From Streptomyces sp. Tu6071 (GTDB lineage: Bacteria > Actinomycetota > Actinomycetes > Streptomycetales > Streptomycetaceae): a stretch of DNA of 64,000 nt. Positions 1-7,880 of this stretch are shown one piece after another. The notes beneath the pieces are model-generated. The model had not been told where the DNA came from. It was given only the letters and a program-made list of their open reading frames with translations, and did not search any database. Position numbers and translations under genes: made by a program. How positions within the stretch are numbered: position 1 is the first letter of the stretch; every line of letters starts with the position of its first letter. The stretch is taken from contig NZ_CM001165.1 of assembly GCF_000213055.1 (NCBI RefSeq), forward strand, positions 744,001 to 808,000, read 5' to 3'.

Positions 1-786
1 GGCCACCCCGGCGAACTCACCCTCGACGCGCTGCGCGCCAAGGTGACCCGGATCGCGGGCACCGACTTCGGCATGCGTGACCCGAGCTGGCTCTCCCGGT
101 TCGGCAACGCCACCCGCCAGGCCGCCGAGTACCGCAGGGGCCGCGTCCTGCTCGCGGGCGACGCGGCGCACATGCACTACCCGGCCGGAGGCGTGGGCCT
201 CAACGTCGGCGTCCAGGACGCCATGAACCTCGGCTGGAAACTGGCCGCCACAGTCGCGGGCACCGCCCCCACCGGACTCCTGGACAGCTACCACACCGAA
301 CGCCACCCGGTCGGCGCCGACCTGCTGCTCAGCACCCGCGCCCAGACGGCACTCATGAACGCCTACTCGGCGGAGGGGCAGGACCTGCGCGCACTGCTCA
401 GCCAACTCATCGCCACCGTCCCCGAGTTCTCCCGGAGCCTGGCCGAACGGCTCTCCGCGCTGGCCGTCCACTACCCGGCCCCCGCACCCCACCACCCCCT
501 GACCGGCCACCGCGCGCCCAACCTCGAACTCTCCGACAGCACGGACCTCTTCACGCTGCTCCGCACCGGCCGCCACGTCCTGCTGGACTTCACCGGCACC
601 CCGGCGCCGCCCTCCCCGCACGTCATCACGCACACCACACACCGGCCCGACCCGCGCCCCGCCTGGTCCACCGTGCGTGCCGCGCTCGTCCGCCCCGACG
701 GCCATGTCGCCTGGGCGAGCGAACAGCCCGACGCCGAAGTTCTGCGGGCCGAGGCGCACGCGGCGGTATCCGCCACTCACCGCTGA
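1..786 (+). CDS. FAD-dependent aromatic-type monooxygenase, C-terminal part
   Basis: The frame is open from base 1, so the gene starts upstream and only the last 261 codons are present. The GDAAH flavin-binding motif of class A flavoprotein monooxygenases sits near codon 53, followed by the usual GGVGLNVGVQDAMNLGWKLA segment. After it comes a C-terminal thioredoxin-like extension (LTGHRAPNLEL onwards) like that of phenol hydroxylase, polyketide hydroxylase and rifampicin monooxygenase relatives. The family uses NAD(P)H and O2 to hydroxylate an aromatic or polyketide substrate. The substrate cannot be told, because the N-terminal FAD and substrate regions are missing. A strong hairpin follows the stop, so this is the last gene of its unit. 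Confidence 0.85.
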   Translation, partial: GHPGELTLDALRAKVTRIAGTDFGMRDPSWLSRFGNATRQAAEYRRGRVLLAGDAAHMHYPAGGVGLNVGVQDAMNLGWKLAATVAGTAPTGLLDSYHTERHPVGADLLLSTRAQTALMNAYSAEGQDLRALLSQLIATVPEFSRSLAERLSALAVHYPAPAPHHPLTGHRAPNLELSDSTDLFTLLRTGRHVLLDFTGTPAPPSPHVITHTTHRPDPRPAWSTVRAALVRPDGHVAWASEQPDAEVLRAEAHAAVSATHR

Positions 787-796
787 GCAGGACGCC

Positions 797-832
797 GCGA
801 CTGCCGACGGCCACCTGGCCATCGGCAGTCGC
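797..832 (+). terminator. Intrinsic terminator-like hairpin after the monooxygenase
   Basis: Perfect 11-bp inverted repeat, 797-807 with 822-832 (GCGACTGCCGA / TCGGCAGTCGC). A second nested stem, GGCCA/TGGCC, lies inside the loop. It begins 11 bases past the stop codon. It may also stop the minus-strand operon that ends at 1070. Confidence 0.75.
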
Positions 833-1069
833 ACCACCCGCACCACCCGCACCCCCCGCACCGCCAACCTCCGGGCCCGCGTCCGTACTTCGGTCCGTGC
901 GGTGCGGATCGTGGGGCGTCGTTGAAGCCGTCAGCACAACCGCTGGCCCCGGCGATCACGTCGGCGCGGTCACCTCGGTCATCGTGCCGTCGTCCAGGGC
1001 GAGGGAGATCGCTCCCGACGCCGATCCGGTGGACGCCGACCCCCGCGCCGACACGCCCCGCCGGGTGGC

Positions 1070-2275
1070 TCAGCTCACCGTGGGCTCGGCCTCGACCGCC
1101 TTCCTCACCTGGTCACCGTGGAAGTACGCCTCGATCTCCGGGCGGAGAGGCGGGACCGGGACCACTCCTCCCCCGCTGCGGATAGACCGCGTTCCGGCGA
1201 CACCGGCCGCCACCGACTGCCGCGCGGCGACCGGGGACGTCATCGTCGGGCCGCCCGTGAGGGCGAAACGGACGAACTCGGAGATCAGCAGCGGGTCGGC
1301 CCCGCCGTGGCCGCCCTCGGCAGGCGGCACCTCGATGATCTCGTCGGCCTCGCCCTGATAGGAGTCGGAGCGCTTGTTCCAGAGCTTGACCGTCGCGGCG
1401 TCGTCGTCGCCGAAGTTCTCCAGTCGGCCCTCGGTGCCGATGATGGTGTAGTTGCGCCAGTAGTCGGGCGTGAAGTGGCACTGCTGGTAGGAGGCGAGTA
1501 CGCCGTTGTCCAGCACCAGGTTGGCCATCGAGATGTCCTCGACGTCGACCTGCGGGGCCATTTCCCGCTGGGCGGTGGGCGGCCAGTTCTCCTTGTCGTA
1601 CCAGTCCCACATCCGGCGGTCGGAATTGTCCCGCCGGTCGGTGATGTCGCCGTAGACGCTCAGCGCCCCGACGGCCGAGACGGTCGTCGTGTAGCCACCG
1701 GCCAGCCAGTGGATGACGTCGATGTCGTGGGCGCCCTTCTGGAGCAGGAGCCCGGTGGACTTGGTGCGGTCGGCGTGCCAGTCCTTGAAGTAGAAATCGC
1801 CACCCGTGGAGACGAAGTGGCGGCACCAGACGGCCTTGACCTCTCCGATCCGGCCGGCGAGGACCGCGTCGCGCATGGCCCTGATCACCGGCATGTGCCG
1901 CATGTTGTGCCCGATGTAGAGACGGGTCCCGGTGCGGTACGCCGTCTCCAGGATCAGGTCCGCGCTCGCGACGGTGATCGCCATCGGCTTCTCCAGGAAG
2001 GTCGGCACCCCCGCTTCCAGCGTCCGCACCGCGTGCTCGGCGTGCAGGTGGTCGGGCGTCAGGACCATCACCGCGTCGAGGTCCATGGCCAGCAACTCGT
2101 CGATTGCGGCGGTCACCCGGACGCCGTCGCCGATCTTCTCCGCCGCGTCGGCGCGACCGCGTTCGTCGGTGTCGCACACGGCGACCACCCGCGAGCCGTT
2201 CCCCGGGTTGTGGGCATACCGCCACAGGCTCGACCTGAGCCCGAAGCCGATGATGCCGATACGTGCGTCAACCAT
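1070..2275 (-). CDS. Gfo/Idh/MocA-family oxidoreductase
   Basis: 401-aa NAD(P)-dependent sugar, polyol or amino-sugar dehydrogenase. A Rossmann glycine motif (GIIGFG) is at residues 7-12, the EKP motif with the family's catalytic lysine at 95-97, and AHDIDVIHW at 182-190, the conserved substrate/proton-relay segment. The ATG at 2275 is chosen because GAGGAG lies about 9 bases upstream; the frame is open farther upstream but without a good ribosome site. It is the last gene of the minus-strand operon and lies about 100 bases after the binding-protein gene. It probably oxidises the compound imported by the adjacent ABC system. Its closest relative in the window is the C-terminal half of the fusion regulator at 7874-9964. 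Confidence 0.9.
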   Translation of the reverse strand: MVDARIGIIGFGLRSSLWRYAHNPGNGSRVVAVCDTDERGRADAAEKIGDGVRVTAAIDELLAMDLDAVMVLTPDHLHAEHAVRTLEAGVPTFLEKPMAITVASADLILETAYRTGTRLYIGHNMRHMPVIRAMRDAVLAGRIGEVKAVWCRHFVSTGGDFYFKDWHADRTKSTGLLLQKGAHDIDVIHWLAGGYTTTVSAVGALSVYGDITDRRDNSDRRMWDWYDKENWPPTAQREMAPQVDVEDISMANLVLDNGVLASYQQCHFTPDYWRNYTIIGTEGRLENFGDDDAATVKLWNKRSDSYQGEADEIIEVPPAEGGHGGADPLLISEFVRFALTGGPTMTSPVAARQSVAAGVAGTRSIRSGGGVVPVPPLRPEIEAYFHGDQVRKAVEAEPTVS

Positions 2276-2375
2276 GTGCGATGACTCCTCGTTGTGTTGC
2301 TCGGTGGCCGTCGTCCGTCGCCGGGGCGCGACCGGGTGCGGCGGCCCGCTGCGGCCCTCGCCCCCGGCGCGGGGG

Positions 2376-3971
2376 TCAGTGGCCCGTTCCACAAGTGATC
2401 TGGGTCCGGTAGATCTGCATGTCGCCGCCGGCGGAGTGCGGCTTGAGGCACGGGTCGTGCGCGATGTACATCACCTGGTAGTACAGGGGCTGGATGACCT
2501 GGTCGGAAAGGATGGAGCTCTCCGCCGCCCGCCAGTGCCGGTCGGCCTCCGCCGGGCTTCTGGCGGCCCACGCCTTGGCGACCTCGGAGGAGGCCGTCGG
2601 ATTCGTGTATTTCAGGCGGTAGTTGGCGTCGACCATGATGGAGGCCACCCACTCCGACGCGCTCGGGAAGGACGAGCCCCACAGGGCGAGGCTGGGCCCG
2701 TCCAGGGCGTAGTTGTTGGTGTCCGCGCCGAGCGCGGCCGTCGGCCTGGGCTGCGGCTCGACCTTCAGCCCGATCCTCTTCGCCTCGTTGGAGATGGCCA
2801 GCGCCGCCTCGGCGAAGGTGGTGTCCGTGGAGTCGTAGAGGAGCGGGATGGTGCCCCTGAACCCCGACTTGTCGAGCAGTTTCCTGGCGGCGGCGGGGTC
2901 GTAGGAGCAGGTCGTGCCGCAGGGGTCGGGGCGGTAGGCGGACACCGAGTTCGGCATCAGCGAGCGGGCTGCCTGACTGGAGCCGAGGAAGAGGTTCTTG
3001 GAGATGGCGTCGCGGTCGATGATCATCGAGAACGCCTCCCGGACCTCCTTGGGGTACTTCTTGTCCAGGTAGGTCGGCCAGGTGATGTAGGTCTCCAGCG
3101 TGTTCCTGGGAACGGGGGTCAGGGCCTTGGCGCCGAGCGCGTTCCTGCCCTGGGCGATCAGGCCCGGTGGCAGGCTGCGCAGGACGGCGGTGTTCCCGGC
3201 GACCACGTCCTGGTAGGCGGTGTTGGCGTCGTTGTAGACCCGGAAGGTGATCTTGTCCGCCGCCCCCTCGGGTATCCAGCCCTTGTAGTCCTTCCGCCGC
3301 TCCACGACGGCCTCGAACTGCGGTTTCAGCTTGGTGAGGACGTAGGGACCGTTGGTGACCGGCTTCTTGTCGTAAGCGATCGGGTTCTTGAACGCCGACT
3401 CCGGCATGGGGCAGAACGGCAGAGTCGCCAGCATGTACGGCAGGTCGTTGTTGGGGGCGTCCATCGTCAGGGTGAAGGTGTCCTTGCCGGTCACCTTCAG
3501 GCCGGACAAGGTGGTCCTCTTCGCCTTCCCCTTGGCGGGATTCAGCGCCGGATAGCCCGCCACGTGCGCGTAGGCGAAGTTACTGGCCATCGCGTGGGAC
3601 CCGAGCGCGGTGAAGTTGAAGGAGTCGACCCAGGTCTTCGCGGTGACCGGCGTGCCGTCGGAGAAGGTCCGGCCCGGCGCGACCTTGATCGTCCAGGTGA
3701 CCCGGTCGGAGCTGGTGACGCTCTCCGCCGCGTCCATGTGGACCTTGCCGGCGTCGTCGATCCTGGTCAGCCCCTCGCACAGGGCCATGCCGATCTGGCT
3801 GCCCGGGTTCTGCGGGCCGGTGATCCGGGCGATCGTCGCCATCTGCACGGCGGTGAGGGCACCCGACCGGAGGTCGCTGCCCGAGGTGCCGTCGAGGCTG
3901 CCGCAGCTCGTCAGGGCTGTGGAGACGGCGACGACCGCGACCGCGGCGACGGCGGTTCTGGCGACTCGCAA
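2376..3971 (-). CDS. ABC transporter substrate-binding lipoprotein, family 5 (peptide/opine type)
   Basis: 531-aa extracytoplasmic solute-binding protein of the DppA/OppA family (SBP_bac_5). A lipoprotein signal ends in the lipobox LTSC with the lipidated cysteine at residue 23. The typical segments follow, such as WTIKVAPGRTFSDGTPVTA and the repeated alpha/beta lobes. Length is normal for the family. The neighbours are two permeases and two ATPases of the same class, so this is the ligand-capturing part of a five-component importer. Members bind di- or oligopeptides, opines, nickel chelates or glycans. The co-operonic Gfo/Idh/MocA enzyme argues for a sugar-derived or opine-like ligand here (inference). 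Confidence 0.92.
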   Translation of the reverse strand: MRVARTAVAAVAVVAVSTALTSCGSLDGTSGSDLRSGALTAVQMATIARITGPQNPGSQIGMALCEGLTRIDDAGKVHMDAAESVTSSDRVTWTIKVAPGRTFSDGTPVTAKTWVDSFNFTALGSHAMASNFAYAHVAGYPALNPAKGKAKRTTLSGLKVTGKDTFTLTMDAPNNDLPYMLATLPFCPMPESAFKNPIAYDKKPVTNGPYVLTKLKPQFEAVVERRKDYKGWIPEGAADKITFRVYNDANTAYQDVVAGNTAVLRSLPPGLIAQGRNALGAKALTPVPRNTLETYITWPTYLDKKYPKEVREAFSMIIDRDAISKNLFLGSSQAARSLMPNSVSAYRPDPCGTTCSYDPAAARKLLDKSGFRGTIPLLYDSTDTTFAEAALAISNEAKRIGLKVEPQPRPTAALGADTNNYALDGPSLALWGSSFPSASEWVASIMVDANYRLKYTNPTASSEVAKAWAARSPAEADRHWRAAESSILSDQVIQPLYYQVMYIAHDPCLKPHSAGGDMQIYRTQITCGTGH

Positions 3972-4027
3972 TGGTGTTCCTCTCGGGAGGACCGGGCCGC
4001 GTGCGCGGGTCCGGGCGGGCGACGGGG

Positions 4028-5044
4028 TCAGGAGGCCCGGTAGGGCAGGCCGATCTGGGAGGACCGCACGTCATCGGCGCGCAGGCAGGCCGCCCGGTGA
4101 CCGGCGCCGATCTCGGTCAGCGCGGGGACGGTACTGGCGCAGTCGGGCACGGCGGTGTAGCAGCGGGTGTGGAACGGGCAGCCCGGCGGCGGGTCGATCG
4201 GCGACGGCGGGTCACCCTCCAGCACCACGCGGTCGATGCGGTGCCCCGGTGGCAGCCGCTTCGGCACCGCCGACAGCAGTGCCCGGGTGTAGGGGTGCGC
4301 CGAGGTGCCGTAGACGGCGTCGCACGGGCCCTCCTCCACGATCTTCCCGAGATACATCGTGACGATCCGGTCGGACATGTGCTGGACCACGTCGAGGTCG
4401 TGCGCGATGAAGACGATGGTCAGGCCGTGCTTCCGCTTGAGCCCGTTGAGCAGGTTCAGCACCTGCGCCCGGACGGAGATGTCGAGCGCGGACACCGGTT
4501 CGTCGCAGACCAGCAGGTCGGGGCCGAGCGCCAGCGCCCGCGCGATACCGACGCGCTGGAGCTGGCCGCCGGAGCACTCGTGCGGGTACTTGTCCGCGTG
4601 CGCCGGGTCCAGCCCGACGTCGGCCATCAGCTCGTCGACCCGGTCGTGGACGCGCTGCCGCGGCAGCGACTTGTGGGTGAGGATGCCCTCCGCGATCGAT
4701 TCACGGATCGTCCGGCGCGGGTTGAGCGAGGCGAACGGGTCCTGGAAGATCAGCTGGACGCCCCGGTGGAAGGCGCTCTTCTCCGCGCGGCTCATCCCGG
4801 CGACGTCGCGTCCCTTCCACAGCACCCGCCCCGAGGCCGGTTGCTCCAGCCCGACGATCAGCTTGGCGAGAGAGGACTTCCCGCAGCCCGACTCGCCGAC
4901 GACGCCGACGGTCTCACCGGCCGTCACGTCGAGCGTCACGCCGTCGACTGCCCGGACCGTGCCTGTCCGGCGGGCACCGAACGTGGAGCTCTTCGGCTTG
5001 TACGCCTGCTTGACGTCCTCAAGCGCCAGCAACCTGGTAGTCAT
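4028..5044 (-). CDS. ABC transporter ATP-binding protein, OppF/DppF-like
   Basis: 338 aa. Walker [10 protein letters not shown] is at residues 50-58, the ABC signature CSGGQLQRVG near 157, and Walker B LLVCDEP near 178. The C-terminal oligopeptide-transporter domain has its conserved PGCPFHTRC segment. It overlaps the upstream OppD-like gene by 26 bases and lies 56 bases before the binding-protein gene, so the operon is tightly packed. It forms the second nucleotide-binding subunit that energises peptide/opine-type import at the membrane. Confidence 0.93.
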   Translation of the reverse strand: MTTRLLALEDVKQAYKPKSSTFGARRTGTVRAVDGVTLDVTAGETVGVVGESGCGKSSLAKLIVGLEQPASGRVLWKGRDVAGMSRAEKSAFHRGVQLIFQDPFASLNPRRTIRESIAEGILTHKSLPRQRVHDRVDELMADVGLDPAHADKYPHECSGGQLQRVGIARALALGPDLLVCDEPVSALDISVRAQVLNLLNGLKRKHGLTIVFIAHDLDVVQHMSDRIVTMYLGKIVEEGPCDAVYGTSAHPYTRALLSAVPKRLPPGHRIDRVVLEGDPPSPIDPPPGCPFHTRCYTAVPDCASTVPALTEIGAGHRAACLRADDVRSSQIGLPYRAS

Positions 5045-6035
5045 CCATGGCCTCCTTCCAGTGGTGACAGGCCGCCGTGCGGCCGGCGGACACCCGGTGC
5101 GCGGGCGGGGCCTCCCCGCGGCACAGATCGGTGGCGAAACGGCAGCGGGGGTGGAAGCCGCATCCGGTGGGCCGGTTGTCCAGCTGAGGGGGCAGCCCCG
5201 GGATGGTCGGCAGGTCCGCCCCCCGGTGCTCCGGCCCGGGGATCGAGCCGAGCAGGCCGATCGTGTACGGGTGCGCCGGCCGGTCCAGCAGTTCGGCGAT
5301 CGGTGCCTGTTCGACCGCGCCGCCCGCGTACATCACCAGTGCCTCCTCGGCGATGTGGGCGGCGACTCCGAGGTCGTGGGTGATGAGCATGAGGCTCATG
5401 TCACGCTCCCGCTGGAGTTCCGCGAGCAGGTCGAGGATCTGTGCCTGGACGGTGACGTCGAGCGCGGTGGTCGGCTCGTCGGCGATGAGGAGTCTGGGCT
5501 CCAGGGCCAGCGCCATGGCGATCATGATCCGCTGCCGCATGCCACCGGAGAACTGGAAGGGGTAGTGCCTGGCGCGGTTCGCGGCGTCCGGTATCTTCAC
5601 CGCCCGCATCATGTCGACGGCGGCGGTCTCCGCGTCCCGGCGGCTCGCGCCGCGGTGGATGCGGTACACCTCGGCGATCTGCCGGACCACCGGCACCACG
5701 GGATTCAGCGCGGAGAGCGCGTCCTGGAAGACCATGGCGACGTCGGCGCCCCGCACCTTGCGGAACGCCTTGGGCGCGAGGGCCAGCAGGTCGACGCCGT
5801 CGAGCAGGACGCGCCCGCCGGTGACGCGCGCCGGTGGCGTCGGCAGGATGCCCATGATCGCCTTGGCGGTGACGCTCTTGCCGCAACCGGACTCCCCCAG
5901 CACGGCCAGGGTCCTGCCGCGCTCGATGCTGAAGCTGAGGTTCTGGACGGCGGGCAGCCGGCGGTCGCCGGAGCGGAACTCGATGCCCAGGTTCTCGACG
6001 TGGAGCAGCGGGTGTTGCCGCGGGTTGTTCATCAA
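5019..6035 (-). CDS. ABC transporter ATP-binding protein, OppD/DppD-like
   Basis: 338 aa. Walker A GESGCGKS is at residues 48-55; the signature [14 protein letters not shown] and Walker [13 protein letters not shown] follow, then the C-terminal oligopeptide domain (TGCGFHPRC). The start overlaps the permease stop by 4 bases (ATGA), which indicates translational coupling. The pair of different ATPases with two permeases is the standard Dpp/Opp arrangement. Confidence 0.93.
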   Translation of the reverse strand: MMNNPRQHPLLHVENLGIEFRSGDRRLPAVQNLSFSIERGRTLAVLGESGCGKSVTAKAIMGILPTPPARVTGGRVLLDGVDLLALAPKAFRKVRGADVAMVFQDALSALNPVVPVVRQIAEVYRIHRGASRRDAETAAVDMMRAVKIPDAANRARHYPFQFSGGMRQRIMIAMALALEPRLLIADEPTTALDVTVQAQILDLLAELQRERDMSLMLITHDLGVAAHIAEEALVMYAGGAVEQAPIAELLDRPAHPYTIGLLGSIPGPEHRGADLPTIPGLPPQLDNRPTGCGFHPRCRFATDLCRGEAPPAHRVSAGRTAACHHWKEAMDDYQVAGA

Positions 6036-6958
6036 CGCCCCCTGGGGTCGAGCACGTCACGCAGGTTCTCGCCGAGCACGACGAAGGCGAGGGTGGTCAG
6101 GCCGAGCATTCCGGCCGGGAAGAACATCAGGTGCGGCGCGATCTGCCAGTTGCCGTTGGTACTGGCGGCCGCGATCTGGACGCCCCAGGAAAACGTCGGG
6201 AGCTTGATCCCGACTCCGAGGATGGAGAAGCCCGCTTCCGCCGTCATGGCGGCGCCGACGCCGAGAGTCGACATCACGACCAGCGGTGTGATCGCGTTGG
6301 GGACGACGTGCCGTCGCAGGATTCCCCAGTGCCCGACCCCCAGCACACGGGCGGCCTGTACGTATTCGAGTTGTTTGACCTGGAGCACCGAGCCGCGCAG
6401 GTACCGCATCGTTCCGGCCCAGGTGAAGAGGACCAGGACGAAGACGATGGTCCAGACGGTCCGGGACCTGAACTGGTAGAGGATCACCAGGCTGGCGATC
6501 CCGACCGGAACGCCCAGCACGATGTCGGCGATACGGGAGATGACGGTGTCCACGAGGCCGCCGAAGTATCCGGCGAGCGCACCGGCGACCGTCGCGATGA
6601 CGAACGTGAAGAGCGCCACCAGCAGGCCGACCTCCAGGGAGATCCGCGCTCCGTGGACCACGTTGGAGAAGTAGTCGCACCCCTGCATGTCGAAGCCGAA
6701 GGGGTGCCCCTCACGGGGGCCCAGCCTGGACTGGATGAGCGAGCAGTCCCGCGGGTCGGTGCGGGTGAAGAGCCCCGGTGCGACGGCCATCAGCCCGACC
6801 GCCGCGATGATGAGGACGGAGAGGATGAAGAACGGCTGGCTCCGGGTGCGGCGCAAGCCCTCGGCCATCAGCCCGCGGCGCTTCTCGCCGCCCCGCGGGG
6901 GGACCGGTGTCTCGGGTACGGCCCCGGTCGCGACCAGGGCCTCGACGGCATCAGACAT
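6032..6958 (-). CDS. ABC transporter permease, DppC-like
   Basis: 308-aa integral membrane protein with an N-terminal cytoplasmic region, one early membrane helix (FFILSVLIIAAVGLMAVAP) and a BPD_transp_1 domain. The EAA-type cytoplasmic loop reads EYVQAARVLGVGHWGILRRH, the contact site for the ATPase subunits. It overlaps the next gene by 4 bases and the preceding DppB-like gene by 8 bases. It forms half of the membrane channel of the importer. Confidence 0.92.
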   Translation of the reverse strand: MSDAVEALVATGAVPETPVPPRGGEKRRGLMAEGLRRTRSQPFFILSVLIIAAVGLMAVAPGLFTRTDPRDCSLIQSRLGPREGHPFGFDMQGCDYFSNVVHGARISLEVGLLVALFTFVIATVAGALAGYFGGLVDTVISRIADIVLGVPVGIASLVILYQFRSRTVWTIVFVLVLFTWAGTMRYLRGSVLQVKQLEYVQAARVLGVGHWGILRRHVVPNAITPLVVMSTLGVGAAMTAEAGFSILGVGIKLPTFSWGVQIAAASTNGNWQIAPHLMFFPAGMLGLTTLAFVVLGENLRDVLDPRGR

Positions 6959-7880
6959 GACGGACCCTCGGGTCGATGATCGGATAGAGCAGGTCGACCA
7001 GGAGCGCGGTCACCAGGTAGAAGAGCAGCAGGAACACCGAGACGCCGACGACGACCGGCCCCTGCTGCTGCGCGATCGCGGTGGACAGGGTGCCGCCGAG
7101 GCCGGGCAGGTTGAAGATGGTCTCGATCAGTACGGAGCCGCCGAGCAGACTGGCCAGGCTCAGCCCCAGGTAGGTCACCACCGGCAGGAACGCGTTCCGC
7201 AGTGCGTGCAGCCAGACCACGCGGCCCGGTGACGCGCCCTTGGCCCGTGCTGTCGTGATGTAGTCCGCCTTCAGGACGTCGACCAGGCTCGTCCGGGTGA
7301 GTCTGGCCAGCGGTGCGGCGGTCTCCAGCGCCAGTACCAGCGCCGGCATCACGAACGCCTTCGGGAAGCCGGACTGCACTCCCGCGATCGGCAGCAAGTG
7401 TCCCTTGATGCCGACCAGGTACTGGGCGAAGTAGGCGACGAGGAAGCTCGGTACGGCGAGGAAGAGGACGGTGAAGAGCAGGTTGAACTTCTCCGGGATG
7501 CCGTCCTTGCGCAGCCCGGCCCATACCCCCATCAGCACACCGATGACGATCTTCAGCACGAAGGCGGAGAGCGCGAGCGCCAGGGTGTAGGGGAAGGCGG
7601 TCTTGATCAGCTCGGTGACCGAGTTGTCGTTGAAGTCGTAGCCGAAGTTCCCGTGCAGGACGTTGCCCAGGTACTTCCCGTACTGCACGAAGAACGGGTC
7701 GTCCAGGTTGTACTGGTCCCGGATGGCGGTGATGCTCGACGGCGAGAGCCGCTTGTTGCCGCCCGCGAGGGCGAGCACCGGATCGCCGGGCACCAGGAAG
7801 ACCAGCAGGTAGATCAGGAGCGTCGAGCCGACGACGGTCGGGATCATGAACAGCACGCGCGTGATCGTGTACCTCAGCAC
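6951..7880 (-). CDS. ABC transporter permease, DppB-like
   Basis: 309-aa integral membrane protein. The N-terminal signature of this family, in which the first helix runs into LVPGDP, is present, and the EAA loop reads ADYITTARAKGASPGRVVWL. It pairs with the DppC-like protein. The start overlaps the end of the upstream regulator by 7 bases, so regulator and transporter are one transcript. Confidence 0.92.
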   Translation of the reverse strand: MLRYTITRVLFMIPTVVGSTLLIYLLVFLVPGDPVLALAGGNKRLSPSSITAIRDQYNLDDPFFVQYGKYLGNVLHGNFGYDFNDNSVTELIKTAFPYTLALALSAFVLKIVIGVLMGVWAGLRKDGIPEKFNLLFTVLFLAVPSFLVAYFAQYLVGIKGHLLPIAGVQSGFPKAFVMPALVLALETAAPLARLTRTSLVDVLKADYITTARAKGASPGRVVWLHALRNAFLPVVTYLGLSLASLLGGSVLIETIFNLPGLGGTLSTAIAQQQGPVVVGVSVFLLLFYLVTALLVDLLYPIIDPRVRHV